Assembly (NCBI GenBank): GCA_016875735.1
Contig: VGOW01000002.1
Coordinates: forward strand, 82,909 to 146,908
Reading direction: 5' to 3'
DNA length: 64,000 nt
Source of the DNA: Chloroflexota bacterium
GTDB taxonomy: Bacteria > Chloroflexota > Anaerolineae > Anaerolineales > VGOW01
Below the pieces are notes generated by a model. That model worked only from the letters and a program-made list of their open reading frames with translations. It was not told the DNA's origin and searched no databases. The position numbers and the translations under genes were made by a program. This document shows positions 47,607 through 57,401 of this stretch, in pieces (position 1 is the first letter of the stretch; each line of letters opens with the position of its first letter).

Positions 47607-49457
47607 TCACCCCCTCCGGCCAAACTGCTTCTCCAACACTTCCACGCTCAAGTGAATCATCGTCGGCCGGCCATGCGGGCAGGTGCGCGGCGATTGGCAC
47701 GCCTCGAGCCGCCGCACCAATTCCACCTGCTCGGCGGGCGTGAGCGCTTGCCCGGCGCGCACCGCCGCCCGTTTGCACACCCGGGCGATCAATCGCGCTT
47801 CCACTTCGGCGGCCAGCACCGTTTCATCCTCCTCGAAATCTTCCACCACCACTCGCACCGCCCGCGCCGGATCCACTTTGCCCAGCACACTCGGCAGTGA
47901 GCGCACCAAAAACGTGTTGCCGCCGAACGGCTCGATGCTGAAGCCGATGCGGTTGAGCGTTTCGATCTGCGAGTGGAGCAGATCGGCGGCGGCGGGCGGC
48001 ACTTCCACCGCCACCGGATCGAGCAGGGATTGCGACACGACATCGGCGGCGGCGCGCTGAAGGCTGAAGGCTTCGTACAACACACGCTCGTGCGCGGCGT
48101 GCTGATCGATGAGATACAACCCGTCGGGCCCCTCGGCCACAATATACGCCGCGCCGATCTGCCCGATGACTCGGAGAAGCGGAACAGCGGAGGATGGGAG
48201 AGAGGGCTGATTGGGGATGGAGGATTGGAGATTTTGGATTTCGGATCGGGGATCGGCTGCCATTGATGGAGCCGACTCGATCTCGAATTTGGGCGGCACG
48301 TTGGCAAAGATAGGCTGAGGGCTGAACGCCGACGGCTGACTGCTCCAATGCGCCGGCTCGATCTGCGGCACGGGCGCGCGATTGATGAGCGTGCGCCGCA
48401 CCGCCCGCTCCACCGCCGAAAAAATTTGATCCGACTTTCGGAAGCGCACTTCGGCTTTGGTGGGATGCGCGTTCACATCCACGTCTTCCATCGGCACGGC
48501 GATCCTGATCAGCGCGATGGGATACCGCCCCACCATTAGCATGGTGTGATATGCCTGCATCACCGCCGTCGAGAGTCGAATGTCCTGCACCCATCGCCCG
48601 TTGACGAACAGCGCGATCTCTTTGCGATTGGATCGGTTGAGCGCGGGCGGCGAAATGAAACCGGAAACGCGCGGCGCGGCGGGCGGAGGGGGGAGGGGCC
48701 GTTCGCGTAAAGCAATCGGCCACTCGTCCGAGTCGTCGGGCGCGGGAGGCGGGTCGGGGATGAAAATTTCGGCGGCGCCGTCGGAGTCGATTTCCAACAT
48801 CTGCCGGGCGATGTCGATCCCATAGGCGACGATCAGCACTTCCCGCAAGTCGCCGTTGCCCGAAGTCTGAAAAGTGGCGCGAGTATCGAAGTTGAGCCGA
48901 AAGCGCACCGACGGGTAGGCCATCGCATAGCGCATGACGAGGGTGGAAATGTGGCCGCGCTCCGACGTTTCCGATTTGAGAAACTTAAGCCGCGCCGGGA
49001 CGTTGAAAAAAAGATTCTCAACCGTGACCACCGTGCCCTGCGGAGCGCCGAAGGCCGCGCGGCTGAGCAGGGCGCTGGCTTCGAATTTGATCTGCGTGCC
49101 GCCGCGCTCGTCGGCGGCGCGGGTGATCATGCTGGCGCGCGACACGGAAGCAATCGAGGCCAGCGCTTCGCCGCGAAAGCCGAGCGTGCGCACCGAAAAC
49201 AGATCGGCGGCGGCGGAAATTTTCGAGGTAGCGTGGCGGGCAAAAGCCAATTCCACATCGGCGGCGGGGATGCCGACTCCGTCATCGGACACGCGGATGA
49301 GGTTGCGCCCCCCGCCCTCGATGTCCACCGTGATCGTTTTTGCCCCGGCGTCGAGCGCGTTCTCCAACAATTCTTTGACCACCGAGGCCGGCCGTTCGAC
49401 GACTTCACCGGCGGCGATCTGCGAAGCGATCTCTTCCGAAAGCAGGCGAATGGGCAT
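47607..49457 (-). CDS. mutL: DNA mismatch repair protein MutL (endonuclease type)
   Basis: 616 aa from the ATG at 49457 (PIRLLSEEIASQIAAGEVVE is the universal MutL start). The GHKL ATPase N-terminus has ENALDAGAKTITVDIE, DDGVGI and TLGFRGEALASI. The C-terminal dimerisation domain has the endonuclease motif DQHA-x2-E-x4-E (DQHAAHERVLYE) and the metal-site motif CPHGRP, so it nicks DNA itself as in bacteria lacking MutH. The linker (residues ~369-425) is built from heptamer repeats. A TATAAT at 49469-49464 is 6 bases before the ATG. Confidence 0.96.
   Translation of the reverse strand: MPIRLLSEEIASQIAAGEVVERPASVVKELLENALDAGAKTITVDIEGGGRNLIRVSDDGVGIPAADVELAFARHATSKISAAADLFSVRTLGFRGEALASIASVSRASMITRAADERGGTQIKFEASALLSRAAFGAPQGTVVTVENLFFNVPARLKFLKSETSERGHISTLVMRYAMAYPSVRFRLNFDTRATFQTSGNGDLREVLIVAYGIDIARQMLEIDSDGAAEIFIPDPPPAPDDSDEWPIALRERPLPPPPAAPRVSGFISPPALNRSNRKEIALFVNGRWVQDIRLSTAVMQAYHTMLMVGRYPIALIRIAVPMEDVDVNAHPTKAEVRFRKSDQIFSAVERAVRRTLINRAPVPQIEPAHWSSQPSAFSPQPIFANVPPKFEIESAPSMAADPRSEIQNLQSSIPNQPSLPSSAVPLLRVIGQIGAAYIVAEGPDGLYLIDQHAAHERVLYEAFSLQRAAADVVSQSLLDPVAVEVPPAAADLLHSQIETLNRIGFSIEPFGGNTFLVRSLPSVLGKVDPARAVRVVVEDFEEDETVLAAEVEARLIARVCKRAAVRAGQALTPAEQVELVRRLEACQSPRTCPHGRPTMIHLSVEVLEKQFGRRG
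48180..48262 (-). repeat. Heptamer tract inside the mutL linker
   Basis: Degenerate 7 nt units (GGGGATG, GAGGATT, GGAGATT, TTGGATT, TCGGATC, GGGGATC on the plus strand) encode a Ser/Pro/Asn/Gln-rich linker segment of MutL. The frame is intact because the linker tolerates any of the three translations. Confidence 0.75.
48308..48350 (-). repeat. Second heptamer tract inside the mutL linker
   Basis: Units of the GGCTGAG/GGCTGAA/CGCCGAC/GGCTGAC type encode a Ser/Gln/Pro-rich stretch just N-terminal to the first linker tract. The unit matches the intergenic repeat at 56024-56088. Confidence 0.7.
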
Positions 49458-49463
49458 GGGCAG

Positions 49464-49507
49464 ATTATAGACGAGAAGTTGCGCGCAACGGCCAATTAAG
49501 CGACAAT
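49464..49507. promoter_or_regulatory. Divergent, probably leaderless promoters of mutL and the pseudokinase gene
   Basis: Minus strand: perfect TATAAT (49469-49464), 6 bases before the mutL ATG. Plus strand: TTGCGC (49479-49484), 17 bp, GACAAT (49502-49507), 7 bases before the ATG at 49515. Both predicted start sites fall on or next to the start codon. Confidence 0.5.
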
Positions 49508-49514
49508 GCTTTCT

Positions 49515-50345
49515 ATGGACAGCAACGACTCCCTCACCATCAAGCGGCACGAAATCAAAGAAGAGCTGGGGCGCGGGAGTTTGGGCATCGTTTACCGCGC
49601 CGTCGAGACGCAGGCCGGGCAAGACGTGGCCTTGAGGGTTCTGCCGCGCGGCCTGCTGCTCGACCCCACACTGGCCGACTACTTCACCGTGCTCGTCGAG
49701 CAAGTGGCCCAAGCACAGCACCCGGCCATCGTGCCGCTCATCGAGTGGGGCAACGATCGCGATCAACTTTTCGTCGCCGCGAAACTCATGCGCGGCGGCA
49801 CACTGCGGCAGAGACTCGCCGGCCAGCCGTTCCCGCTGGATACATGCGTCGCGCTCATCAATCGGATCGCGGCGGGACTCGACGCCGCTCACCAAAAAGA
49901 TGTCACCCACCGAAACTTCCATCCGGCGAATATCATGTTCGACGAAAACGGCGAGCCGGGCATTACAGATTTCGGCCTCGTCGCCATTCTTCGGCGCGGG
50001 GATGCGACGAGCACCACCGTCACCATTTACGGGGACACCGCTTATTGGAGTCCCGAACAAGCATTGGGTATGACGCTCGACGGGCGCTCCGACATTTACT
50101 CGCTTGGCGTCATCCTCTTCGAGATGCTCACCGGCCAACTGCCCTATGCCCGCCAATCGTCAAAGGTGGTGATGGCCCGCAACCACGTTCTCGAACTCGT
50201 GCCCAACATCCTCAAAGTCAAACCCGATCTGCCGCCGAAATGCGCCGAGGTGATCAATCGGGCCATGGCGAAGAAAGCCGCCGAGCGCGCGCCCACTGCC
50301 GGAGAAGTGGCGGCCTTGCTGGCTGACGCCGCGTGCGGCGCATGA
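49515..50345 (+). CDS. Predicted Ser/Thr pseudokinase
   Basis: 276 aa, a lone protein-kinase domain of the bacterial Hanks type. The Gly-rich loop is intact (GRGSLGIVY). The VAIK lysine is Arg41 (VALRVLP), the HRD catalytic Asp is Asn134 (HRNF) and the following Lys is His136 (HPANI), while DFG (D152) and the APE-like SPEQ remain. Loss of both catalytic Lys and Asp predicts no phosphotransfer. There is no transmembrane helix. It is 19 bp upstream of an intact kinase gene and is closely similar to it along the whole domain, so it probably arose by duplication and may regulate that kinase (inference). Confidence 0.88.
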   Translation: MDSNDSLTIKRHEIKEELGRGSLGIVYRAVETQAGQDVALRVLPRGLLLDPTLADYFTVLVEQVAQAQHPAIVPLIEWGNDRDQLFVAAKLMRGGTLRQRLAGQPFPLDTCVALINRIAAGLDAAHQKDVTHRNFHPANIMFDENGEPGITDFGLVAILRRGDATSTTVTIYGDTAYWSPEQALGMTLDGRSDIYSLGVILFEMLTGQLPYARQSSKVVMARNHVLELVPNILKVKPDLPPKCAEVINRAMAKKAAERAPTAGEVAALLADAACGA

Positions 50346-50364
50346 CCCTCTCAATCTCGCGCCG

Positions 50365-52632
<2,268 letters not shown>

Positions 52633-52674
52633 CCTCACTGTTTGTCTGACCACGCAAATTTTAAGAAAATCCCC

Positions 52675-52733
52675 TTGACTCCGGCCTGAATCTCTCATAA
52701 GATGACTATTAGTCAGTATATGACCAATAGTCA
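52675..52733 (+). promoter_or_regulatory. Promoter with two tandem TetR-type operators
   Basis: TTGACT (52675-52680), 17 bp, TAAGAT (52698-52703). Immediately at and after the -10 lie a perfect 13 nt palindrome TGACTATTAGTCA (52703-52715) and a near copy TGACCAATAGTCA (52721-52733), with centres 18 bp apart. They cover the predicted transcription start and the first codons of the TetR gene, ideal for autorepression. Confidence 0.8.
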
Positions 52734-53388
52734 CAAAGCGCGTAATCCGAAGGCCTCACCCACCAAAGCCCGCCGCGAACGCGAGTCGCTGGAGCGCCGC
52801 GACGCTATTCTGGCCGCCGCCCGCAACGTGTTCTTCGAGAACGGCATCCACCGCGCTACAGTGGATGACGTGGCCGCCCACGCCGAAGTCGCCAAAGGCA
52901 CTGTCTATCTCTATTTCGAAAGCAAAGAAACGCTCCTCGCCCATCTGCTCCTCGAAGGCCTCGACGCACTGGGCGAACAACTGGCCGAAGCCTTCGCCGA
53001 AAACCACCCTTTCACCGCCGAGCAACGCCTGCGCCGACTCGCCTCGGCTTATCTCGATTTCTTCGAGAACGAACCGGACTATTTCCGGTTGATGATGGCG
53101 TTGGATCGCGGCCAATTTCAAGAAGCGATCTCAACCGAATTGCACCAACAGATCATGACTCGATCCATCAATGGACTCGGCTGGGTGGTGCGGGCCATCG
53201 ATCAGGGGGTGACCGACAGCGACTTCGCGGTGGCCGATTCCAAAAGCGCCGCCGGAGTCTTTTGGGCAGCCATCAACGGCGCGCTCGTCCTCATGTCACA
53301 TCCCATCCGCCGCGAGATGCTCCAGCAAAGTGTGGAATCTCTGTACACCGGAGTGATGGAACTGATGCTCAAAGGAATGAAGAAGTGA
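52720..53388 (+). CDS. TetR-family transcriptional regulator of the acyl-CoA oxidation operon
   Basis: 222 aa from the ATG at 52720; an ATG at 52702 lies within the -10 element and is unlikely to be transcribed. The TetR helix-turn-helix is clear (RRDAILAAARNVFFENGIHRATVDDVAAHAEVAKGTVYLYF). The C-terminal ligand domain (YLDFFENEPDYFRLMMALDRG) resembles regulators of fatty-acid degradation. It is the first gene upstream of thiolase, dehydrogenase, hydratase, acyl-CoA dehydrogenase and ETF genes. Acyl-CoA or fatty acid is the likely inducer (inference). Confidence 0.9.
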   Translation: MTNSHKARNPKASPTKARRERESLERRDAILAAARNVFFENGIHRATVDDVAAHAEVAKGTVYLYFESKETLLAHLLLEGLDALGEQLAEAFAENHPFTAEQRLRRLASAYLDFFENEPDYFRLMMALDRGQFQEAISTELHQQIMTRSINGLGWVVRAIDQGVTDSDFAVADSKSAAGVFWAAINGALVLMSHPIRREMLQQSVESLYTGVMELMLKGMKK

Positions 53389-53393
53389 AATTA

Positions 53394-53481
53394 ACTTCAA
53401 ACTCCAAATCTCAAACTCCAAATTTTGAGATTTGGAGTTTGAAGTTTGGAGTTTGAAGTTTGGAGTTTGAAGTTTGGAGTT
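53394..53481. repeat. Heptamer fold-back repeat (CTCCAAA / TTTGGAG, TTTGAAG)
   Basis: CTTCAAACTCCAAATCTCAA-type heptads fold onto seven or so alternating TTTGGAG/TTTGAAG heptads. This is the longest regular tract in the window and lies just before the thiolase ribosome-binding site. Confidence 0.9.
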
Positions 53482-53501
53482 CCCATCAAAGGAGGTTGTT
53501 C

Positions 53502-54716
53502 ATGAAAGAAGTTGTCATCGTAGATGCTGTTCGCACGCCGGTTGGGAATCACGGCGGCGCGTTCCGCGACGTGGACGCGAAGGCGCTGGCCGCCACCGTG
53601 ATCAAAGGCATTCTCGACCGGACGAAGATCGATCCCGCCGCCATCAGCGAAGTGATCTTCGGCTGTATCGCCCAGCCCTCCGACGCGCCGAACATCACCC
53701 GCGTGGCCGCGCTCATGGCCGGCATCCCCAAAGAAGTGCCGGCGTACACCGTCGCCCGCAACTGCGACTCTGGCATGGACGCCATCGTCAACGCGTGGCG
53801 CGGCATTCAAGTCGGTGACGGCGACATCTACCTCGTCGGCGGCGTGGAGAGCATGAGCAACATCCCATACATCGTGAAGGGCGCGCGCTGGGGACTCAAG
53901 ATCCGGCACGCGCAGTTCACCGACGCGATGTGGGAGGGCCTCACCGATCCGATTTGCGGTCAGTTGATGGGCCGCACCGCCGAAAACCTTGCCGAAGAGT
54001 TTTGTGTCACGCGGCAGGAGCAGGATGAGTTCGCCGTTCAATCGCACAAAAAAGCCTTCATGGCGACGCGGATGGAAAAGTTCAAAGACGAGATCGTGCC
54101 GGTGGAAGTGGTGAAGAAAGTGGCCGGGCAGGAAGTGGCGCGAGAGTCGATCACGCAGGACGAAACGATCAATCCCGGCCTCACCATGCAAAAGGCGGCC
54201 ATGTATCCCACCGTGTTCAAAGAGAGCGGCTCGGTCACACCGGCCAACGCCTGCGGCATCTCCGACGGCGCGAGCGCCATGCTGGTGATGTCTGCCGAGA
54301 AGGCAAAAGAGCTCGGCCTCACGCCGTTGGCGCGCGTCGTGGCCTATGGCTACGCCGGCGTCGAGCCGCACCGCATGGGCATCGCTCCCGCGTTCGCCGT
54401 GCCGAAGGTGTTGAAGAGGGCCGGGCTGTCGCTGAAAGATATGGATTTGGTGGAAGTCAACGAGGCCTTTGCCGCGCAAGTGCTCTCGGTGGGCAAGGCG
54501 CTGAAGGATGAGGGATGGGAGTGGAGCAAAGTGAATGTGAACGGCGGGGCGATTGCGCTCGGCCACCCGGTGGGGTCGTCGGGGTGCCGAATCGTGGTGA
54601 CGCTCCTGCACGAATTGAAGCGCCGGGCCAAAGAGGGCAAACCAGCAAAATACGGACTCGCAACTTTGTGCGCGGCAGGCGGACAGGGAAGCGCGTTGAT
54701 TGTCGAAAGAGTGTAA
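53502..54716 (+). CDS. Thiolase (acetyl-CoA acyltransferase)
   Basis: 404 aa with a strong AAAGGAGG Shine-Dalgarno (53488-53495). VIVDAVRTPVGNHGG at the start, nucleophilic Cys in ARNCDSGMDAI, NGGAIALGHPVGSSGCRI (His) and LATLCAAGGQGSA (second Cys) define a thiolase. It performs the last step of beta-oxidation, releasing acetyl-CoA; some relatives run in the condensing direction. It is the first structural gene of the operon. Confidence 0.94.
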   Translation: MKEVVIVDAVRTPVGNHGGAFRDVDAKALAATVIKGILDRTKIDPAAISEVIFGCIAQPSDAPNITRVAALMAGIPKEVPAYTVARNCDSGMDAIVNAWRGIQVGDGDIYLVGGVESMSNIPYIVKGARWGLKIRHAQFTDAMWEGLTDPICGQLMGRTAENLAEEFCVTRQEQDEFAVQSHKKAFMATRMEKFKDEIVPVEVVKKVAGQEVARESITQDETINPGLTMQKAAMYPTVFKESGSVTPANACGISDGASAMLVMSAEKAKELGLTPLARVVAYGYAGVEPHRMGIAPAFAVPKVLKRAGLSLKDMDLVEVNEAFAAQVLSVGKALKDEGWEWSKVNVNGGAIALGHPVGSSGCRIVVTLLHELKRRAKEGKPAKYGLATLCAAGGQGSALIVERV

Positions 54717-54778
54717 CGATGAGCGATGAACGATGAAAGCAGATGGTTTTCATCGCTCATCGTTCCGCATTCATCATT
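54717..54778. repeat. Fold-back repeat (CGATGAGCGATGAA type)
   Basis: CGATGAGCGATGAACGATGAAAG folds onto TTTTCATCGCTCATCGTTCCGCATTCATC. It fills the gap between thiolase and the hydroxyacyl-CoA dehydrogenase. Confidence 0.8.
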
Positions 54779-54789
54779 TTGGAGGAGCC

Positions 54790-56019
54790 ATGTATATCTT
54801 CAAAGCCGCTGTGATCGGCGCGGGCGCAATGGGCGCGGAGATCGCGCAGGTGATTTCGTTTTCCGGCCTGCCCGTGATTCTCAAAGACGTGGATCAGGGA
54901 ATGCTCGACAAGGGCATGGCCCGCATCCAAAAGATTTATCAGGGTCGAGTGGATAAAGGGAAGATGTCGGCGGGCGAAATGGACGGCAAGCTGTCGCTCG
55001 TGACCCCGACTCTCACTTACGACGACTTCGGCGATGTGGACATTGTGATCGAAGCGGTGCCGGAGACCATGCAGATCAAACGGAAAGTTTGGGAAGAGGC
55101 CTCGAAAGCGGTGCCGGAGTCCGCCGTGTTCTCCTCGAACACCTCCGCGCTGTCGATCTCGGAGATGGGCAAGTATTCGGGCCGGCCGGGCAAGATGATC
55201 GGCATGCACTTCTTCAATCCGGCGCACGTGATGAAACTGGTGGAGATCATTCCCGGTTTGGACACCACGCAAGAGGTGGTGGACGACGTGGTGCAGTTCA
55301 CCGAGTCGTTGCGAAAAATTCCAGTGGTGGTGCAGGAGTGCCCGGGCTTTCTCGTCAATCGACTGCTCATGCCGTATCTCAATGAGTCGGCGCTGTGTTT
55401 GCAAGAGGGCGTCGCTCCGGCCAACGAGATCGATGAGAAGATGCGCGAGTGGGGTTGGCCAATGGGGCCGTTCTTCCTCATGGATATGCTCGGCCTCGAC
55501 GTGTGCGCGCATGTGGGGTCGTATCTCGAACAGGAATACGGCCAGCGGATGCGCGGCGCAGAACTGTTTGTGGAGTTGGCGAAGGCCGGGCGGCTGGGCG
55601 AGAAGAGCGGCGCGGGCTTCTACGGCTATGGCACGGAAACCGACGAGCCGACGAAGAAGATGATCGCCGAATTGCAGGCCAGCGGAAAAGTGAAGAAAGG
55701 CGAGCCGGGTTTCGATCCCGACCGGCTGATCATGCCGTTGATCAATGAAGCCTCGCTGTGCGTCGAAGAGCGCATTGCCTCGATCAACGATATTGATATG
55801 GCGATGGTGGCCGGCACCGGCATGACGTATGGCGGCGAGCGCGTGGGGCCGCTGGCGGTGGCCGACTTCATGGGGTTGGATGTCGTGGTGGCAAAGTTGG
55901 AAGAACTGCAAAAGAAGCACGGCGAGCGTTTCCGCCCCTCGCGCACCCTGCGCACCAAAGTCCGCGCCGGGCATTTGGGCCGCAAGGCGGGGAAGGGGTT
56001 TCACGAATACTCTGGATGA
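54790..56019 (+). CDS. 3-hydroxyacyl-CoA dehydrogenase with tandem C-terminal domains
   Basis: 409 aa, GGAGGA Shine-Dalgarno at 54781. The Rossmann NAD site is VIGAGAMGAEIAQ. Catalytic features are SSNTSALSISEM, GMHFFNPAHVMKLVEII (His) and a downstream ECPGFLVNRLLMPYLNES. Two 3HCDH C-terminal domains occur, about 190-290 and 320-405, as in the dehydrogenase half of FadB. The hydratase is encoded separately downstream, so the pair equals a split FadB. Confidence 0.94.
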   Translation: MYIFKAAVIGAGAMGAEIAQVISFSGLPVILKDVDQGMLDKGMARIQKIYQGRVDKGKMSAGEMDGKLSLVTPTLTYDDFGDVDIVIEAVPETMQIKRKVWEEASKAVPESAVFSSNTSALSISEMGKYSGRPGKMIGMHFFNPAHVMKLVEIIPGLDTTQEVVDDVVQFTESLRKIPVVVQECPGFLVNRLLMPYLNESALCLQEGVAPANEIDEKMREWGWPMGPFFLMDMLGLDVCAHVGSYLEQEYGQRMRGAELFVELAKAGRLGEKSGAGFYGYGTETDEPTKKMIAELQASGKVKKGEPGFDPDRLIMPLINEASLCVEERIASINDIDMAMVAGTGMTYGGERVGPLAVADFMGLDVVVAKLEELQKKHGERFRPSRTLRTKVRAGHLGRKAGKGFHEYSG

Positions 56020-56023
56020 GCGA

Positions 56024-56088
56024 ACAGCAATCAGCATTCAGCGGTCAGCAGTTTGAGGGCTGACGGCTGATCGCTGATCACTGAGGGC
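56024..56088. repeat. Heptamer fold-back repeat (CAGCAAT / GCTGATC)
   Basis: CAGCAAT, CAGCATT, CAGCGGT, CAGCAGT heptads fold onto GCTGACG, GCTGATC, GCTGATC, ACTGAGG. The tract separates the dehydrogenase and the enoyl-CoA hydratase genes. Confidence 0.85.
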
Positions 56089-56096
56089 TACAAGAA

Positions 56097-56882
56097 ATGA
56101 CCGAACGACAATTCGTAAAAACAACCATTGAAGATCGCGTGGCGATCATCACCATCGATCACGCGCCGGTGAACGCGCTGAACAACGCCGTGCTCGACGA
56201 ACTGAGCGCGACCGTGGATGAGCTCAACGCCAACGCGACCGTGAAGGCGGCCATCATTACCGGCGGCGGCCAAATGGCGTTTGTGGCCGGAGCCGATGTC
56301 AACGAGTTCACCAAACTCACTTCGCCGGAGCAGGCCAAAGAGTTCGCGCAAAAGGGCCAAAGCACATTCAACAAGATCGAGAACAGCCCCAAGCCGTACA
56401 TCGCCGCCATCAACGGTGTGGCGCTGGGCGGCGGCATGGAGCTGGCGCTGGCCTGCCACATGCGAATCGCTGGCGACCGCGTGCGGTTGGGCCAGCCGGA
56501 ACTCAACTTGGGCATCATTCCCGGTTGGGGCGGCACACAACGCCTCACGCGCATCGTCGGCCCGGCAAAGGCCGCCGAACTGATCCTCACCGCCGACAAC
56601 TTCACGCCGCAGGAGGCCTATCGACTCAATCTCGTCAACAAAGTTGTGCCCGGCGGCGAGGTGCTGAAGACGGCGAAAGATTTGGCGAAGAAGATCGCTG
56701 GCAAGGGCGCGATGGCAATCGCCGGAGCGATGGATGCCATCGGCAAGGCGCGCGACGCCGAGCTCACCGCCGGGCTGGCGATTGAAGTGGAGAATGTCGT
56801 GCGGCTCGCCGGCACCGAAGACGCACAAGAAGGCATCACCGCATTTCTGAGCAAACGACAGCCGGTGTTCAAAGACAAATGA
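56097..56882 (+). CDS. Enoyl-CoA hydratase (crotonase family)
   Basis: 261 aa. ITIDHAPVNALNNAVLDEL, AFVAGADVNEF (oxyanion hole), GVALGGGMELALACHMRIA and PELNLGIIPGWGGTQRL are hallmark crotonase motifs. The Glu of MEL and the Glu of QPELNLG occupy the two catalytic Glu positions of enoyl-CoA hydratase. It hydrates trans-2-enoyl-CoA in beta-oxidation. Confidence 0.94.
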   Translation: MTERQFVKTTIEDRVAIITIDHAPVNALNNAVLDELSATVDELNANATVKAAIITGGGQMAFVAGADVNEFTKLTSPEQAKEFAQKGQSTFNKIENSPKPYIAAINGVALGGGMELALACHMRIAGDRVRLGQPELNLGIIPGWGGTQRLTRIVGPAKAAELILTADNFTPQEAYRLNLVNKVVPGGEVLKTAKDLAKKIAGKGAMAIAGAMDAIGKARDAELTAGLAIEVENVVRLAGTEDAQEGITAFLSKRQPVFKDK

Positions 56883-56913
56883 TGAATGCGGGATCTCCCA
56901 TTCAACATTCGGC

Positions 56914-57324
56914 ATGAATTGGTCCCTCGCCCTCGGCCTCACCGCCGTGCTGTGCCTCATAGCCTTCTTCCGTTTGCGGACGGAGAAGCGGCGCGTCCGG
57001 CTGACGAATTGGATGCTTGTCTATCCGGGCGCGGCGCTGATTCTGTTGTATGCGTGGTTCTTCTCGCACTGGCCGGAGTTGATCGTTGCTGTGGTCGCCG
57101 CAGTAGTCATCGTCGGCGGGTGGTGGATGGCTTACGGCAGTTACCTCTCCCCGCCCACCAGCGACAACATCACTGTGTGGGGGCAGGAGGCGAAGAAACC
57201 GGCGCAAGCGGCGGCGGAGGCGCAGGCCGAAGTGGAGCGGTTGAAGAAAGAGAAAGAGGAGTTGGAAAAAGAGCTGGATGAATTGAAAGCGAAGAGGAAC
57301 GGAAAACCGCCGCCGCCCGAATAG
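56914..57324 (+). CDS. Small membrane protein with C-terminal coiled coil
   Basis: 136 aa. Three hydrophobic helices lie at about residues 4-20, 33-50 and 56-75. A cytoplasmic coiled coil follows (AQAEVERLKKEKEELEKELDELKAK). It lies inside the beta-oxidation operon between the hydratase and acyl-CoA dehydrogenase genes, with 31 bp to the upstream stop. No family recognised; a membrane scaffold for the soluble enzymes is one possibility. Confidence 0.6.
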   Translation: MNWSLALGLTAVLCLIAFFRLRTEKRRVRLTNWMLVYPGAALILLYAWFFSHWPELIVAVVAAVVIVGGWWMAYGSYLSPPTSDNITVWGQEAKKPAQAAAEAQAEVERLKKEKEELEKELDELKAKRNGKPPPPE

Positions 57325-57330
57325 GCCAGG

Positions 57331-57350
57331 CAAGGGGCTTAAGCCCCTTG
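57331..57350. repeat. Perfect 20 nt palindrome CAAGGGGCTTAAGCCCCTTG
   Basis: A perfect inverted repeat follows the stop of the membrane-protein gene, with a further GTCAAGCCCCT half-copy after it. There is no T run. Confidence 0.7.
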
Positions 57351-57401
57351 TCAAGCCCCTCGTCCATTGACGTTGGCGTAGTGTAACTCACAGGAGCACC
57401 T

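Noticed and set aside
53394..53481. TTTGGAG tract considered as a CRISPR array or direct-repeat origin
   Set aside because: Units are 7 nt with no spacers and the tract folds back on itself; it does not fit CRISPR or an iteron cluster with AT-rich DUE and dnaA box.
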